The notes beneath the pieces were generated by a model that had not been told where the DNA came from, did no database searches, and saw only the letters and a program-made list of their open reading frames with translations. A program made the position numbers and the translations under genes. A stretch of 50,872 nucleotides of DNA, taken from the NCBI GenBank assembly GCA_002716585.1, contig PBBL01000031.1, positions 1 to 50,872 of the forward strand, given 5' to 3'. Source of the DNA: Myxococcales bacterium (GTDB lineage Bacteria > Myxococcota_A > Bradymonadia > Bradymonadales > GCA-2716585). Shown here one piece after another: positions 34,128 through 42,940 of the stretch (positions are counted from its first letter, which is position 1; each line of letters begins with the position of its first letter).

Positions 34128-34901
34128 GTGATACGTCGAGCGATCCGAAGCCTGGAGCGTCAGCTCCTCTACCCAAGCCACCTGATCGCGGCCCCACCTG
34201 GGCCGCCGCCGGGGTTGGACGGGGAGGTGCTCCACCGTGACCTGGGAGGAGAGGCGGTCGAGGCCTGGTTCCTGCCTGCGCGAGCCGGGGAGGGGGCGAG
34301 GCCGCTGGTGGTGTTCGCCCACGGCAACGGCGAGCTGATCGATTTGTGGGTGGAGCCGCTCGGGTTCTACCGCAGGTGGGGCTGCCACCTGCTCCTGGTG
34401 GAGTATCGGGGGTACGGTCGCTCGGGAGGAGAGCCCTGCGAGGCCGCGCTCGCCGGGGACGTCGCCCACTTCATCGACCGCCTCCGGGGGCGCCCCGAGG
34501 TCTCCGAGCAGCTCATCCTGCACGGCCGCTCGCTCGGCGGTGGGGTGGTCTGCGCGGCGGCGCGGCTCAGGGCGCCGACCGCGCTGGTGCTCATGTCGAC
34601 CTTTCGGAGCGTCACGGCGATGGCGAGGCGGCTGCGCCTCCCTGGCTTCCTGGTGACCGACACCTACGATAACGAGGGGTTCCTGCGGGGGTACCGCGGC
34701 CCGCTCCTGATCTACCACGGGACGGCCGACTCGCTGATCCCGTTCGCGCATGCGGAGGCGTTGGCGAGTGCGGCGCCTCAGGCGAGGCTGGTGGCCGATG
34801 AGGGCGTGGACCACAACGAGCTGCCGCGGGACCAGGCGGGGTTCGTGGGTGGGCTGAGGGCGCTTCTTGAGGGCGCTGGGGTGACGGTGGTTGAGGGTTG
34901 A
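34128..34901 (+). CDS. Alpha/beta hydrolase (BEM46/FrsA-like)
   Basis: A 257-residue hydrolase with no signal peptide. The catalytic triad is seen: Ser135 in GRSLGG, Asp201 in GTADSLIP and His229 in GVDHNEL. The oxyanion strand is VVFAHGNGE (about 61-69). The layout matches BEM46/YfhR-type serine hydrolases, which are often membrane-associated; the N-terminal RRAIRSLERQLLYPS helix fits this. The GTG start at 34128 is 21 bases after the Sel1-gene stop, so the two may be co-transcribed. Substrate is unknown. Confidence 0.85.
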   Translation: MIRRAIRSLERQLLYPSHLIAAPPGPPPGLDGEVLHRDLGGEAVEAWFLPARAGEGARPLVVFAHGNGELIDLWVEPLGFYRRWGCHLLLVEYRGYGRSGGEPCEAALAGDVAHFIDRLRGRPEVSEQLILHGRSLGGGVVCAAARLRAPTALVLMSTFRSVTAMARRLRLPGFLVTDTYDNEGFLRGYRGPLLIYHGTADSLIPFAHAEALASAAPQARLVADEGVDHNELPRDQAGFVGGLRALLEGAGVTVVEG

Positions 34902-34955
34902 CCACGCGGCGCGTGCATGGCCTCATGTCAATGGATGTGGGTTGGAGGGCAGGGT

Positions 34956-36188
34956 ATGTATGTACATCGTTTGAGCCTCGAGAACATACGGTGTTTTGGT
35001 GAACGTCAAACCCTTGAACTGACGGATGTGGCAGGAGCGCCTGCGCAGTGGACGATCATCCTGGGCGAGAATGGGGTCGGGAAGACCACTCTCTTGCAGG
35101 CCCTGCACACGGCGTACCCTCGTCGTGATGCGACCCGAACCAATGCGATATCTGCGGCCGCTGAGTTTGGACGCTCGGGTGTCGTTGGTGCGGGAGCTGT
35201 CTGGTTGGAGCATGCGCAGCCTGAGTCCCGAACGCTGTTTCAGTACGAGGATGGCTACAGCTTCACCCGAGAGTCTGGAGAGGCGACCGAAGTCCCCTGC
35301 TTTGGCTACGGCGCGTCTCGCCGTATGGGAGACGCCGCTATCGTCAAGCACGGATCGTCGAACGTGGATTGGTCGGCGGCGAGCCTGTTCAACGATGAGG
35401 CTCCGCTGAGCAACGTCGAGGAGTGGCTGCTGCAAGCCGATTACGCTGCCAAGTCATCGAAGAGGGTGCATCTCAGAGCGCGCTTCGATCAGATCAAGGC
35501 GACGTTGATTCGGTTGCTCCCTGACGTTGAAGGGTTTCGGATCGTGGGCCTGGAGGAGAGCCGACCTCAGCCTTCGGTGGAGGCGGACACGCCCTATGGG
35601 TGGGTTCCCATACGGCGCCTGAGTCTTGGCTACAAGGCGTTGATGGCCTGGGTCGTCGATTTGGCCAGTCGGTTGTTTGAGCATTACCCGGACAGCGCTG
35701 AACCGCTCACGGAGGCTGCTGTTGTTCTTGTCGACGAGATTGATCTTCACCTCCACCCTGCGTGGCAGCGGGGTCTGGTGGGCTTTTTGAGCGAGCGGTT
35801 TCCCAAGGTGCAGTTCATCGCCACCGCTCACAGCCCTCTCATGGTGCAGGCGGCGGCGACGTCCAACCTGGCTGTCTTGAGGCGCCAGGGAGACCGCGTG
35901 CTCATCGAGAACAGCCCAGGCGCCGTTTACGGCTGGCGAGTCGATCAGATTCTGACCAGCCCCATATTCGGGCTTGATAGCGCGCGCCCCCCTCACTTGG
36001 ACGCTCTTCTTGAAGAGCGCCAGGCGATCATGACCAAGCCTGGCTTGTCTGAAGCGGACAAGCGCCGTGTCGCTGAGCTTGATCGCGACATGGAGCAGCT
36101 TCCTTTTGGCGAAGACCCTGAGGAGATCGCTGCGCGTGCGCTGATCAAGCAATTTGCTGAGCGCCTACGTGTGCTTGAGGGGTTATGA
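34956..36188 (+). CDS. ptuA: Septu-type ATPase (PtuA-like, AAA15/OLD-like ABC-ATPase)
   Basis: A 410-residue ATPase of the SMC/RecF/OLD-like class. Walker A is GENGVGKTT (residues 37-45) after a RecF-like start (RLSLENIRCFGERQTLEL). Walker B is AAVVLVDEIDLHLHP (254-268), followed by an FIATAHSPLMVQ H-loop/switch (about 285-295). The C-terminal 80 residues are helical. Its stop overlaps the start of the HNH gene by ATGA. This gene order and the partner type match the Septu anti-phage system, where the ATPase oligomer controls the nuclease. The ATG at 34956 has GGAGG eight bases upstream; one 13 codons earlier lacks a good site. Base composition is lower in GC than its flanks, as expected for transferred defence genes. 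Confidence 0.88.
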   Translation: MYVHRLSLENIRCFGERQTLELTDVAGAPAQWTIILGENGVGKTTLLQALHTAYPRRDATRTNAISAAAEFGRSGVVGAGAVWLEHAQPESRTLFQYEDGYSFTRESGEATEVPCFGYGASRRMGDAAIVKHGSSNVDWSAASLFNDEAPLSNVEEWLLQADYAAKSSKRVHLRARFDQIKATLIRLLPDVEGFRIVGLEESRPQPSVEADTPYGWVPIRRLSLGYKALMAWVVDLASRLFEHYPDSAEPLTEAAVVLVDEIDLHLHPAWQRGLVGFLSERFPKVQFIATAHSPLMVQAAATSNLAVLRRQGDRVLIENSPGAVYGWRVDQILTSPIFGLDSARPPHLDALLEERQAIMTKPGLSEADKRRVAELDRDMEQLPFGEDPEEIAARALIKQFAERLRVLEGL

Positions 36189-37018
36189 TTCGCGTCGTCA
36201 AACCGACATCCCCGCCCAACATTCTCGCAGGTCGGGGGAAGCAGCTGCGTCGCTTGAACAGCCAACGGTTCACTCTGGATCCCGATTTTCAGTCGGGTGT
36301 GCGCCGTTTTGAGTTCGACCGGGACGTTTACAGTCACCCCGAGGTGAAGCAGGCGTTGATGAGCGCGCAGCACGGCAAGTGCTGCTTTTGCGAGGCGCGG
36401 CTGAACCACATCGCGTACGGTGACGTTGAGCACTTCAGGCCCAAGAAGGGTTGGAGGCAGTCGTCCGGTGATTCTCTTGAACGCCCTGGGTATTACTGGT
36501 TGGCCTATGAGTGGGACAACCTCTTTTTGAGCTGCCAGCTGTGCAATCAACGTCACAAGCGTAACCTGTTTCCTTTGCGCGACCCCATAAATCGGGTCAA
36601 AACCCATCGGGACGATGAGTTGTTGGAGGACGAGGGGCCGATGTTCATCCATCCCTCGAACCATGATCCAGAAGCCTTCATCGGGTTTCGCGGTGAGTAC
36701 CCCATCGATCTTGGCTCAGGTCGTGGCGCAGCGACCATTCAAGGGTTGGGTTTGGCGAGGCCTCCTTTGAACACACATCGGCGAGAGAGGCTGCGGACCG
36801 TCAATGACTGCATTCGTGTGATTGAGATCGCTCACGCGAGTGGGGACGCGGCGCTGTTGGAGCTTGCGCGTGAATCCAGCGAGCGCCTCGCTGACTTCAC
36901 ACGCTCAAGCAAAGAGTACGCGGCGATGTCACGATGTGCGTTGAAGGTGCGATTCCCCAGGCTCGTTTTTCCGTTGATGCCAGACGCCATCTTCGACCTC
37001 GTATCCCACGGCGCTTGA
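36185..37018 (+). CDS. ptuB: HNH endonuclease of the Septu pair (PtuB-like)
   Basis: A 277-residue HNH nuclease. Zinc ligands are C66-xx-C69 (CCFC) and C117-xx-C120 (SCQLC). The beta-beta-alpha-metal core has His83 (DVEHFRPKK), Asn112 (YEWDNLFL) and His124 (NQRHKRN). The phrase YYWLAYEWDNLFLSCQLCN is a hallmark of PtuB-like and TIGR02646-type HNH proteins. On activation by its ATPase it should cut DNA or tRNA; which one is not shown by sequence. ATGA overlap with the ATPase gene keeps stoichiometry linked. The C-terminal helical part (about 190-277) lacks motifs. Some relatives are retron partners, but no reverse transcriptase gene is seen here. Confidence 0.88.
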   Translation: MIRVVKPTSPPNILAGRGKQLRRLNSQRFTLDPDFQSGVRRFEFDRDVYSHPEVKQALMSAQHGKCCFCEARLNHIAYGDVEHFRPKKGWRQSSGDSLERPGYYWLAYEWDNLFLSCQLCNQRHKRNLFPLRDPINRVKTHRDDELLEDEGPMFIHPSNHDPEAFIGFRGEYPIDLGSGRGAATIQGLGLARPPLNTHRRERLRTVNDCIRVIEIAHASGDAALLELARESSERLADFTRSSKEYAAMSRCALKVRFPRLVFPLMPDAIFDLVSHGA

Positions 37019-37187
37019 CCTCCCCAGAAATCCGTCACGCCCCCTCGAAATCCCGAGCCCCTCCACACCGCTTCGCCGCCGCGGACCCCGTTCCTATGGG
37101 GTTGTGCGCGCTGGCACGCGTGTTGCTGTGTCTGCCTGACGTCATGCGGGACGCAACCAACACACGCACACAGCGTCAGGGAACAGA

Positions 37188-38849
37188 ATGAAGCTCACGA
37201 AGAACACGACCCAGGGGATGATCCGATGCGCGGCCGTCGCGTTGATGGCGGTGGCGGCCTGGACAGGCTGCGCGGGCGAGGGCGGCGGCTCCTCCGACGG
37301 TGAGGGGCTGAACGGGAAGACGAAGATCGCCCAGGCGACCCTGGAGTACACGGAGGCGGAGGGCGGGGCGGTCGATGACCAGCTCCAGATCGCCGAGGCG
37401 GAGGAGAACATCCACGTCAATGGGGCGGTGTACGCGTCCCAGGACGGGATCCGCAAGGCGATCGCGCTGACGAACATGGTCAAGGGGCTCAAGCACGGCC
37501 TGGAGATGTACCACCAGGACACGATCCGCCGCGAGGGCGACCCGGAGCCGGTCGAGGACGGGTTCATGGGCGACGCCGAGGAGGAGCCGACCACCACGGA
37601 GGAGGCGCCCCAGGAGGTCGACGCCACGATCCGCGCCGCTGGGATCGAGGAGGTCCGGCGGACGCGCGACATGGTCGCCGAGGAGGCCGCCCGGGCCGGG
37701 AGCGAGTCCCTGGAGCAGGAGGTCGCGCTGCTCGACCAGCTCATCGCGAACATGGAGGAGGGCGGCACGGCGCCCGTGGATTACAGCGGTGAGGAGTTCG
37801 GCGCCGCCGATGGCTTCGGCGGCGCCGCCCCCGGCGGGGGAGGGCGCCTCGGCGCCACCCCGGGCGGCGCGCAGGACATCGGCTACCTGCGGCGGCTCAT
37901 CGAGGAGGGCCGCGTCCCGGCCCCCGACCACTTCGAGGCGGAGGGGCTGTTCAGCGAGCATGACCTGCCGCTCGAGGGCGCGTCCTGCGACCAGATGCTC
38001 TGCATCAGCGCGGCGCATGGGTTCGGCCCGGACTTCGTGGACGGCGGCCAGACCGGGTTTGTCCAGATCGGCTTCTCCTCGGGGCTGGACGCCGCGACCT
38101 TCCGCCGCAAGCCCCTCAACCTGTCGGTCGTCATCGACCGCAGCGGCTCCATGTCCGGTGAGCGCATCGCCGCCGCCCGCGCCGCGCTGGAGCGCCTCGT
38201 CGATCAGCTCTCGCCCGAGGACCGGCTGTCGCTGGTGGTCTTCAACAACGACGCCGCGGTCCTGATGGGGCCGACCATGGTGACCGACCCCGAGGGGGTC
38301 AAGGCCCTCGTGAACGGCCTGGAGGCCGACGGTGGGACGAACATCGAGGCCGGGCTGCGGCAGGGCTTCACGTTCGTGGACGCCCACAGCGACGACCCCG
38401 CGATGGAGCACCGCGTCATCCTCATCACCGACGCCCAGCCCAACGTCGGCGAGACCGGCGAGTCCGAGTTCGTCAACCTCACCGAGGAGTACGCCGCCCG
38501 CGGCGTCGGGCTGACGGCGATGGGCGTCGGCGTGGAGTTCGGCTACGAGCTGGCGCTGGCCATCGGCCGGGTGCGAGGCGCGAACACGCTCTACCTGGAG
38601 GACGCCGAGAAGCTGGAGCGCGTCTTCGACCAGGACTTCGACTACCTCGTGACGCCGCTGGCCTACGACCTCCAGCTCGACTTCCAGCCCTCGCAGGGGT
38701 TCCGCATCCGTGACGTCCACGGCGTCCCCGACTGGGACGCCTCCGCCGGGACGCTCTCCCTCAAGGTCCCGACCGTCTTCGTCAGCCGCAACAAGGGCGC
38801 GATCGTCGTTGAGCTGGAGGTGGAGCGCGGCAGCGGCGATCCCCTCTGA
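37188..38849 (+). CDS. VWA-domain lipoprotein
   Basis: A 553-residue lipoprotein. The signal ends AAWTGC. An acidic region with helical segments (about residues 30-200) and a Gly-rich linker lead to a von Willebrand A domain (about 300-490). The metal-ion site is DRSGSMSG (DxSxS), with a downstream DGGTNIEAGL and ITDAQPN completing it. The layout resembles YfbK-like proteins. The C-terminus stops at ELEVERGSGDPL, in what looks like the middle of a beta domain; the following 276 bases show no matching continuation in frame, so it may be shortened. The ATG at 37188 has AGGGAACAG upstream. Adhesion or assembly of surface complexes is a family-based guess. Confidence 0.85.
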   Translation: MKLTKNTTQGMIRCAAVALMAVAAWTGCAGEGGGSSDGEGLNGKTKIAQATLEYTEAEGGAVDDQLQIAEAEENIHVNGAVYASQDGIRKAIALTNMVKGLKHGLEMYHQDTIRREGDPEPVEDGFMGDAEEEPTTTEEAPQEVDATIRAAGIEEVRRTRDMVAEEAARAGSESLEQEVALLDQLIANMEEGGTAPVDYSGEEFGAADGFGGAAPGGGGRLGATPGGAQDIGYLRRLIEEGRVPAPDHFEAEGLFSEHDLPLEGASCDQMLCISAAHGFGPDFVDGGQTGFVQIGFSSGLDAATFRRKPLNLSVVIDRSGSMSGERIAAARAALERLVDQLSPEDRLSLVVFNNDAAVLMGPTMVTDPEGVKALVNGLEADGGTNIEAGLRQGFTFVDAHSDDPAMEHRVILITDAQPNVGETGESEFVNLTEEYAARGVGLTAMGVGVEFGYELALAIGRVRGANTLYLEDAEKLERVFDQDFDYLVTPLAYDLQLDFQPSQGFRIRDVHGVPDWDASAGTLSLKVPTVFVSRNKGAIVVELEVERGSGDPL

Positions 38850-38957
38850 GCCCCCCCATCACACCCAGGGGGTGACGAGCCCCTGCCTGCCGCCTTGGAC
38901 GCCCCCACCGCGCCTCCTCCCTCCGGCTCGCCCCATCAGAATCCTCGCGCTGACCCC

Positions 38958-38986
38958 TTGAAGTTCTGGGCGACGGATCTTATTGG
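38958..38986 (+). promoter_or_regulatory. Possible promoter of the ABC exporter operon
   Basis: TTGAAG (38958-38963), a 17-base spacer and TATTGG (38981-38986) would give a leader of about 130 bases. The 276-base gap before the exporter holds nothing else convincing. A TACAAT at 39110-39115 lies too close to the ATG to serve unless the message is nearly leaderless. Confidence 0.3.
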
Positions 38987-39125
38987 ATAGGGCGGCGTGC
39001 TCTCAACACGCGCACTGCACATACGCTCTGGTTCCTTCCGCTGAGGTTGCAGACGACCCCGAGATGAGGCTCGGCGGGCGTCGCGGTCGCGATCCTGAAA
39101 CCCCTCACCTACAATTCAGGTTCTC

Positions 39126-40979
39126 ATGGACATCGTCCAGGATCTTCGTCGGATCGGAGCATGGATCCGCCCGGAGGCGGTGCGCTACGCCCTTGGGCTC
39201 GGCTCGCTGCTGCTGGTCAACATCAGCGACGTCATCGCCCCGGTCTTCATGGCCGTCGCCATCGACCTCGCAGAGGCCGAGCTGTTGAGCGCGGCCCCGA
39301 AGACGCCGCAGGTGCTCGCCTACCTGGGGCTGAGCAGCGGGGACTTCTCGCTCGTCGGCGCGATCGCCTGCTACCTCGCGCTCCACGTGGCCGCCAACGC
39401 GTTCCGCTACCCGATGCTGATGAACACCGCCGTCCCATCGCACCGGGTGGGGCAGAGCGTGCGCAACCGGGTGGTGGATCACCTGATGCGCCTGTCGCGC
39501 CCCTTCTACGACCGCTCCCGCTCCGGGGACCTGATGTCGCTGGCCACCTCCGACATCAACGCCACGCGGATGATGTTCGGCCCGGCGATCCTGGTGGGCT
39601 CGGACACGCTGATGATCATGAGCCTGGTGCTCGTGGTGCTCGCGACCCTGTCGTGGAAGCTGACGCTCATCGCCATGATCCCGCTGCCGATCATCGCGCT
39701 GGTCACCAACGCCCTCTCGCACGCCGAGTACAACCGCTTCGAGGACGTGCAGGAGGACCTGGCGACCCTCACCGAGCGGGCGCGCGAGAGCTACGCCGGG
39801 ATCCGCATCATCCAGGGGTACGCCCGCGAGGTCTACGACCGCGACCGCTTCCGCGCCTTCTCCTGGCGTCACTTCGGGCTCAACCTCCGGCTCGCCAAGG
39901 TGCGCGCGATGTTCGACCCGACCCTCGACCTGATGCTCGGCGTCTCGACCGTGCTCGTGCTCATCTTCGGCGGGATGCAGGTGATCGACGGCACCATGAC
40001 CCTCGGCACCTTCGTGGCGTTCCTGTTCCTCGTCCGCTACCTCTCCGGGCCGATGATCGGGCTCGGCTGGTCCGTGTCGCTGCTGCAACGCGGGCGCGCC
40101 TCCCTCAAGCGGCTCCACGCCCTGCTCGACGAGCCGATCGAGATCAAGGACGCCCCGGACGCCGTCGAGGCGGACACCAACGGCACGCTCCAGGTGGACG
40201 GCCTGACCTTCGCCTACGCCGGTCGCCTCGACCCGGGCACCGGCACCGTCGATCTCGACGCCCCGGTTGAGCCCGTCCTGCGCGACGTCGGCTTCACGCT
40301 GCGCCCCGGCGCGCGCCTCGGCGTCATCGGGCCGGTGGGCTCCGGCAAGACGACCCTCATCAGCCTCCTGGCGCGCCTCTACGACCCCCCGGAGGGGACG
40401 GTGCGCTTCGGCGGGCGCGACGTCCGTGACATCACGCTCGCCAGCCTGCGCGAGCGGGTCGTGGTCGCCCCCCAGGACACGTTCCTGTTCAGCGACACCG
40501 TCGCCCGCAACATGCTCCTCGGCAGCCCCCACCAGGACACGGACCACGCCCGCGAGCTCGCCCGGCTCGCCCACCTCGCCGACGAGATCGATGCCCTGCC
40601 GCGTGGCTACGAGACCCTCCTCGGCGAGCGCGGCGTCAACATGTCCGGTGGGCAGCGCCAGCGGCTCGCCATCGGCCGCGCCATCGGCGCCGACCCCGAG
40701 GTGCTCGTCCTCGACGACTGCCTGAGCGCCGTGGACGCCCGCACCGAAGGGGCGATCCTCGACAACCTTGAGGAGGTCTTCGAGGGCCGCTCCGGCATCA
40801 TCGTCTCCCACCGCGTGATCGCCGTCGAGCGCTGCGACGAGATCATCGTCCTTGAGGAGGGCCGCGTCACCGAGCGCGGCACCCACGCCGAGCTGATCCA
40901 GGGCGACGGCTACTACGCCCGGATCGCCGCCGAACAGATGAAGGCCGCCCAGAGCGGCCTTGAGGAGGTGACCTCATGA
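39126..40979 (+). CDS. ABC exporter half-transporter, degenerate-Walker-B subunit
   Basis: A 617-residue fusion of a six-helix membrane domain (about residues 1-325) and an ATPase domain (about 345-605). Walker A is GPVGSGKTTL, the signature is MSGGQRQ (canonical) and Walker B is VLVLDDCLSAVD, with Asp in place of the catalytic Glu. The switch His is ISHRV. In heterodimeric exporters such as TmrAB, BmrCD and MdlAB one subunit has this change, so one ATP site is inactive. The partner gene overlaps by ATGA. A Pro/Gly/Asp insert (RLDPGTGTVDLDAP, about 367-380) in front of the Walker A strand is unusual. Export of lipid or drug is a family inference. Confidence 0.92.
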   Translation: MDIVQDLRRIGAWIRPEAVRYALGLGSLLLVNISDVIAPVFMAVAIDLAEAELLSAAPKTPQVLAYLGLSSGDFSLVGAIACYLALHVAANAFRYPMLMNTAVPSHRVGQSVRNRVVDHLMRLSRPFYDRSRSGDLMSLATSDINATRMMFGPAILVGSDTLMIMSLVLVVLATLSWKLTLIAMIPLPIIALVTNALSHAEYNRFEDVQEDLATLTERARESYAGIRIIQGYAREVYDRDRFRAFSWRHFGLNLRLAKVRAMFDPTLDLMLGVSTVLVLIFGGMQVIDGTMTLGTFVAFLFLVRYLSGPMIGLGWSVSLLQRGRASLKRLHALLDEPIEIKDAPDAVEADTNGTLQVDGLTFAYAGRLDPGTGTVDLDAPVEPVLRDVGFTLRPGARLGVIGPVGSGKTTLISLLARLYDPPEGTVRFGGRDVRDITLASLRERVVVAPQDTFLFSDTVARNMLLGSPHQDTDHARELARLAHLADEIDALPRGYETLLGERGVNMSGGQRQRLAIGRAIGADPEVLVLDDCLSAVDARTEGAILDNLEEVFEGRSGIIVSHRVIAVERCDEIIVLEEGRVTERGTHAELIQGDGYYARIAAEQMKAAQSGLEEVTS

Positions 40980-42940
40980 CCACCCCCACCGAACCCGACA
41001 ACCAGACGCCTGAGGCCGAGGCGACCGTCGAGCGCGCCGCCCTCCAGCTCGCCCGCGACCCCGTGCTCAAGCGCATGCTCGACGAGGAGCGGGTCGAGTC
41101 CGGCGGGCTCGACACCGCGCTCCTCGGGCGCCTGCTCACCTACCTGCGCCCCCATAAGCGGCTCGCCGCCGTGGCGATCGTGCTCGCGACCGTCGAGGCG
41201 ATCGCCATGACCCTGCCCGCCTGGCTCATCGGGCTCGCCATGGACCAGGTCTCGGGCTCCCGGCGCGAAGGCGCCGCCGTGGACTGGCTCGTCGGCGTCG
41301 GTGGACGCTTCGCCGACTGGATGAGCCCCGCCGCCGCCACGCAGGAGCGGCTCTCGGCGATGGTGGTCTTCTTCGGCCTCCTGGTCGGCGCGGTGTGGTT
41401 GCTGCGCTGGGGCGTCGCCGTGACCACCACCTACCTCGTCCAGAAGCTCGGGCAGCTCGTGGTCCATGACCTGCGCACCGACGTCCACCGCCACCTCACC
41501 GGCATGGACGCCCAGTTCTTCCACACCAACCCCGTCGGGCGCCTCGTCAACCGGACCACCTTCGACGTCCAGGCGCTCGCCGAGCTGTTCAGCGACACCT
41601 TCGCCCAGGGCGCCCGCGACCTGCTCTTCATCCTCGTCCTCATCGTCGTCATGCTCGCCCTCGACCTGCCGCTGGCCGCCATCCTGCTGGCGACCTTCCC
41701 GGTGCTGGTCGCCATCGGGCTCATCTACCGCCGCTACGCCCGCCCGGCGCTCCGCACCAACTCCGCCGTCGTCTCCCGCATGAACGCCTGGATGGCCGAG
41801 AACCTCGCCGGCATGCGCGAGAACCACCTCTACCGCGCCGAGGATCGCCGCCGCGCCGAGTACCGCAGCCTCACCGACGCCCACCAGAGCTCGATCACCT
41901 ACGTCATCCGGGCCTGGGGCCTGCTCCGCCCGGCGATGATGATCACCAGCGCCGTCGCCACGAGCTGCGTCCTGCTGGTCGGCTACAACCGCGTCGTCGG
42001 CGGCCTCGTCACCGTCGGGGTGCTCCTGACCTTCCTCCAGTACACCGTCCGCCTCTGGGTCCCGGTCCGCAGCCTGACCGAGAAGTTCAACCAGATCCAG
42101 ACCGCGCTCACCGCCGGAGAGCGCGTCATGGACATCCTCAACGCCCGCTCCTCCATCGTCGATCTCAAGCAGGCCGACCCCGCGCTCACGGTCAAGCGAG
42201 GCCGGATCCGCTTCGACGGCGTCCGCTTCCGCTACCCCCGCAAGGAGCTGGACGTGCTCGCGGGCGTGGACTTCGAGGTGGAGCCCGGGCAGATGCTGGC
42301 GCTCGTCGGCGACACCGGCGCGGGCAAGTCGACCATCGCGCGCCTCGTCACCCGCCAGTACGACGTCACCGCCGGTGAGGTGCGGGTCGATGGCCGCGAC
42401 GTCCGCGACTACACCCTCAACCAGCTCCGCAGCGGCATCGCCATCGTCCCCCAGGAGGTCGTCATCTTCGCCGGGAGCGTCCGCGAGAACATCACCCTCG
42501 GCCGCGACATCCCCGACGAGCGCATCTGGGAGTGCGTCCGCGCCGTCCGCGCCGACACCCTCATCGACCGCATGTCCGACGGCCTCGACAGCCCGCTGGA
42601 GGAGGGAGGCCGCACGTTGAGCACCGGCGAGCGTCAGCTCCTGAGCTTCGCCCGCGCCCTCGTGGTCAACCCCCCCGTCCTCATCCTCGATGAGGCCACC
42701 GCCAACGTCGACACCCAGACCGAGCTGCTCATCCAGCGCGCCCTGGAGGCGCTCACCGCCGGGCGCACCAGCGTCGTGATCGCCCACCGCCTGAGCACGA
42801 TCCAGGACGCCGACCAGATCCTGGTGCTGCGCCACGGCAAGGTGATCGAGCGCGGCACCCACGACGAGCTGCTGCGGATGGGCGGGGAGTACGCCCGCCT
42901 CGTCGAGCTGCACCATGGTGGGGTGGCGGAGGCGGCGTGA
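40976..42940 (+). CDS. ABC exporter half-transporter, degenerate-signature subunit
   Basis: A 654-residue partner of the preceding subunit. A cytoplasmic tail of about 50 residues precedes the six-helix domain. The ATPase domain has Walker A GDTGAGKST, Walker B LILDEATANVD with catalytic Glu and switch IAHRL, but the signature is LSTGERQ rather than LSGGQ. Together the two subunits form one complete ATP site (Walker A/B here with the canonical MSGGQ there) and one impaired site, the MdlA/MdlB pattern. The operon ends here, since 409 non-coding bases follow. The start is fixed by ATGA overlap with the previous stop. Confidence 0.92.
   Translation: MTTPTEPDNQTPEAEATVERAALQLARDPVLKRMLDEERVESGGLDTALLGRLLTYLRPHKRLAAVAIVLATVEAIAMTLPAWLIGLAMDQVSGSRREGAAVDWLVGVGGRFADWMSPAAATQERLSAMVVFFGLLVGAVWLLRWGVAVTTTYLVQKLGQLVVHDLRTDVHRHLTGMDAQFFHTNPVGRLVNRTTFDVQALAELFSDTFAQGARDLLFILVLIVVMLALDLPLAAILLATFPVLVAIGLIYRRYARPALRTNSAVVSRMNAWMAENLAGMRENHLYRAEDRRRAEYRSLTDAHQSSITYVIRAWGLLRPAMMITSAVATSCVLLVGYNRVVGGLVTVGVLLTFLQYTVRLWVPVRSLTEKFNQIQTALTAGERVMDILNARSSIVDLKQADPALTVKRGRIRFDGVRFRYPRKELDVLAGVDFEVEPGQMLALVGDTGAGKSTIARLVTRQYDVTAGEVRVDGRDVRDYTLNQLRSGIAIVPQEVVIFAGSVRENITLGRDIPDERIWECVRAVRADTLIDRMSDGLDSPLEEGGRTLSTGERQLLSFARALVVNPPVLILDEATANVDTQTELLIQRALEALTAGRTSVVIAHRLSTIQDADQILVLRHGKVIERGTHDELLRMGGEYARLVELHHGGVAEAA

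Noticed and set aside
31566..34814. Very long minus-strand open frame opposite the Sel1-repeat gene
   Set aside because: It mirrors the GC-rich codon pattern of the plus-strand gene, has no ribosome-binding site and gives low-complexity protein.
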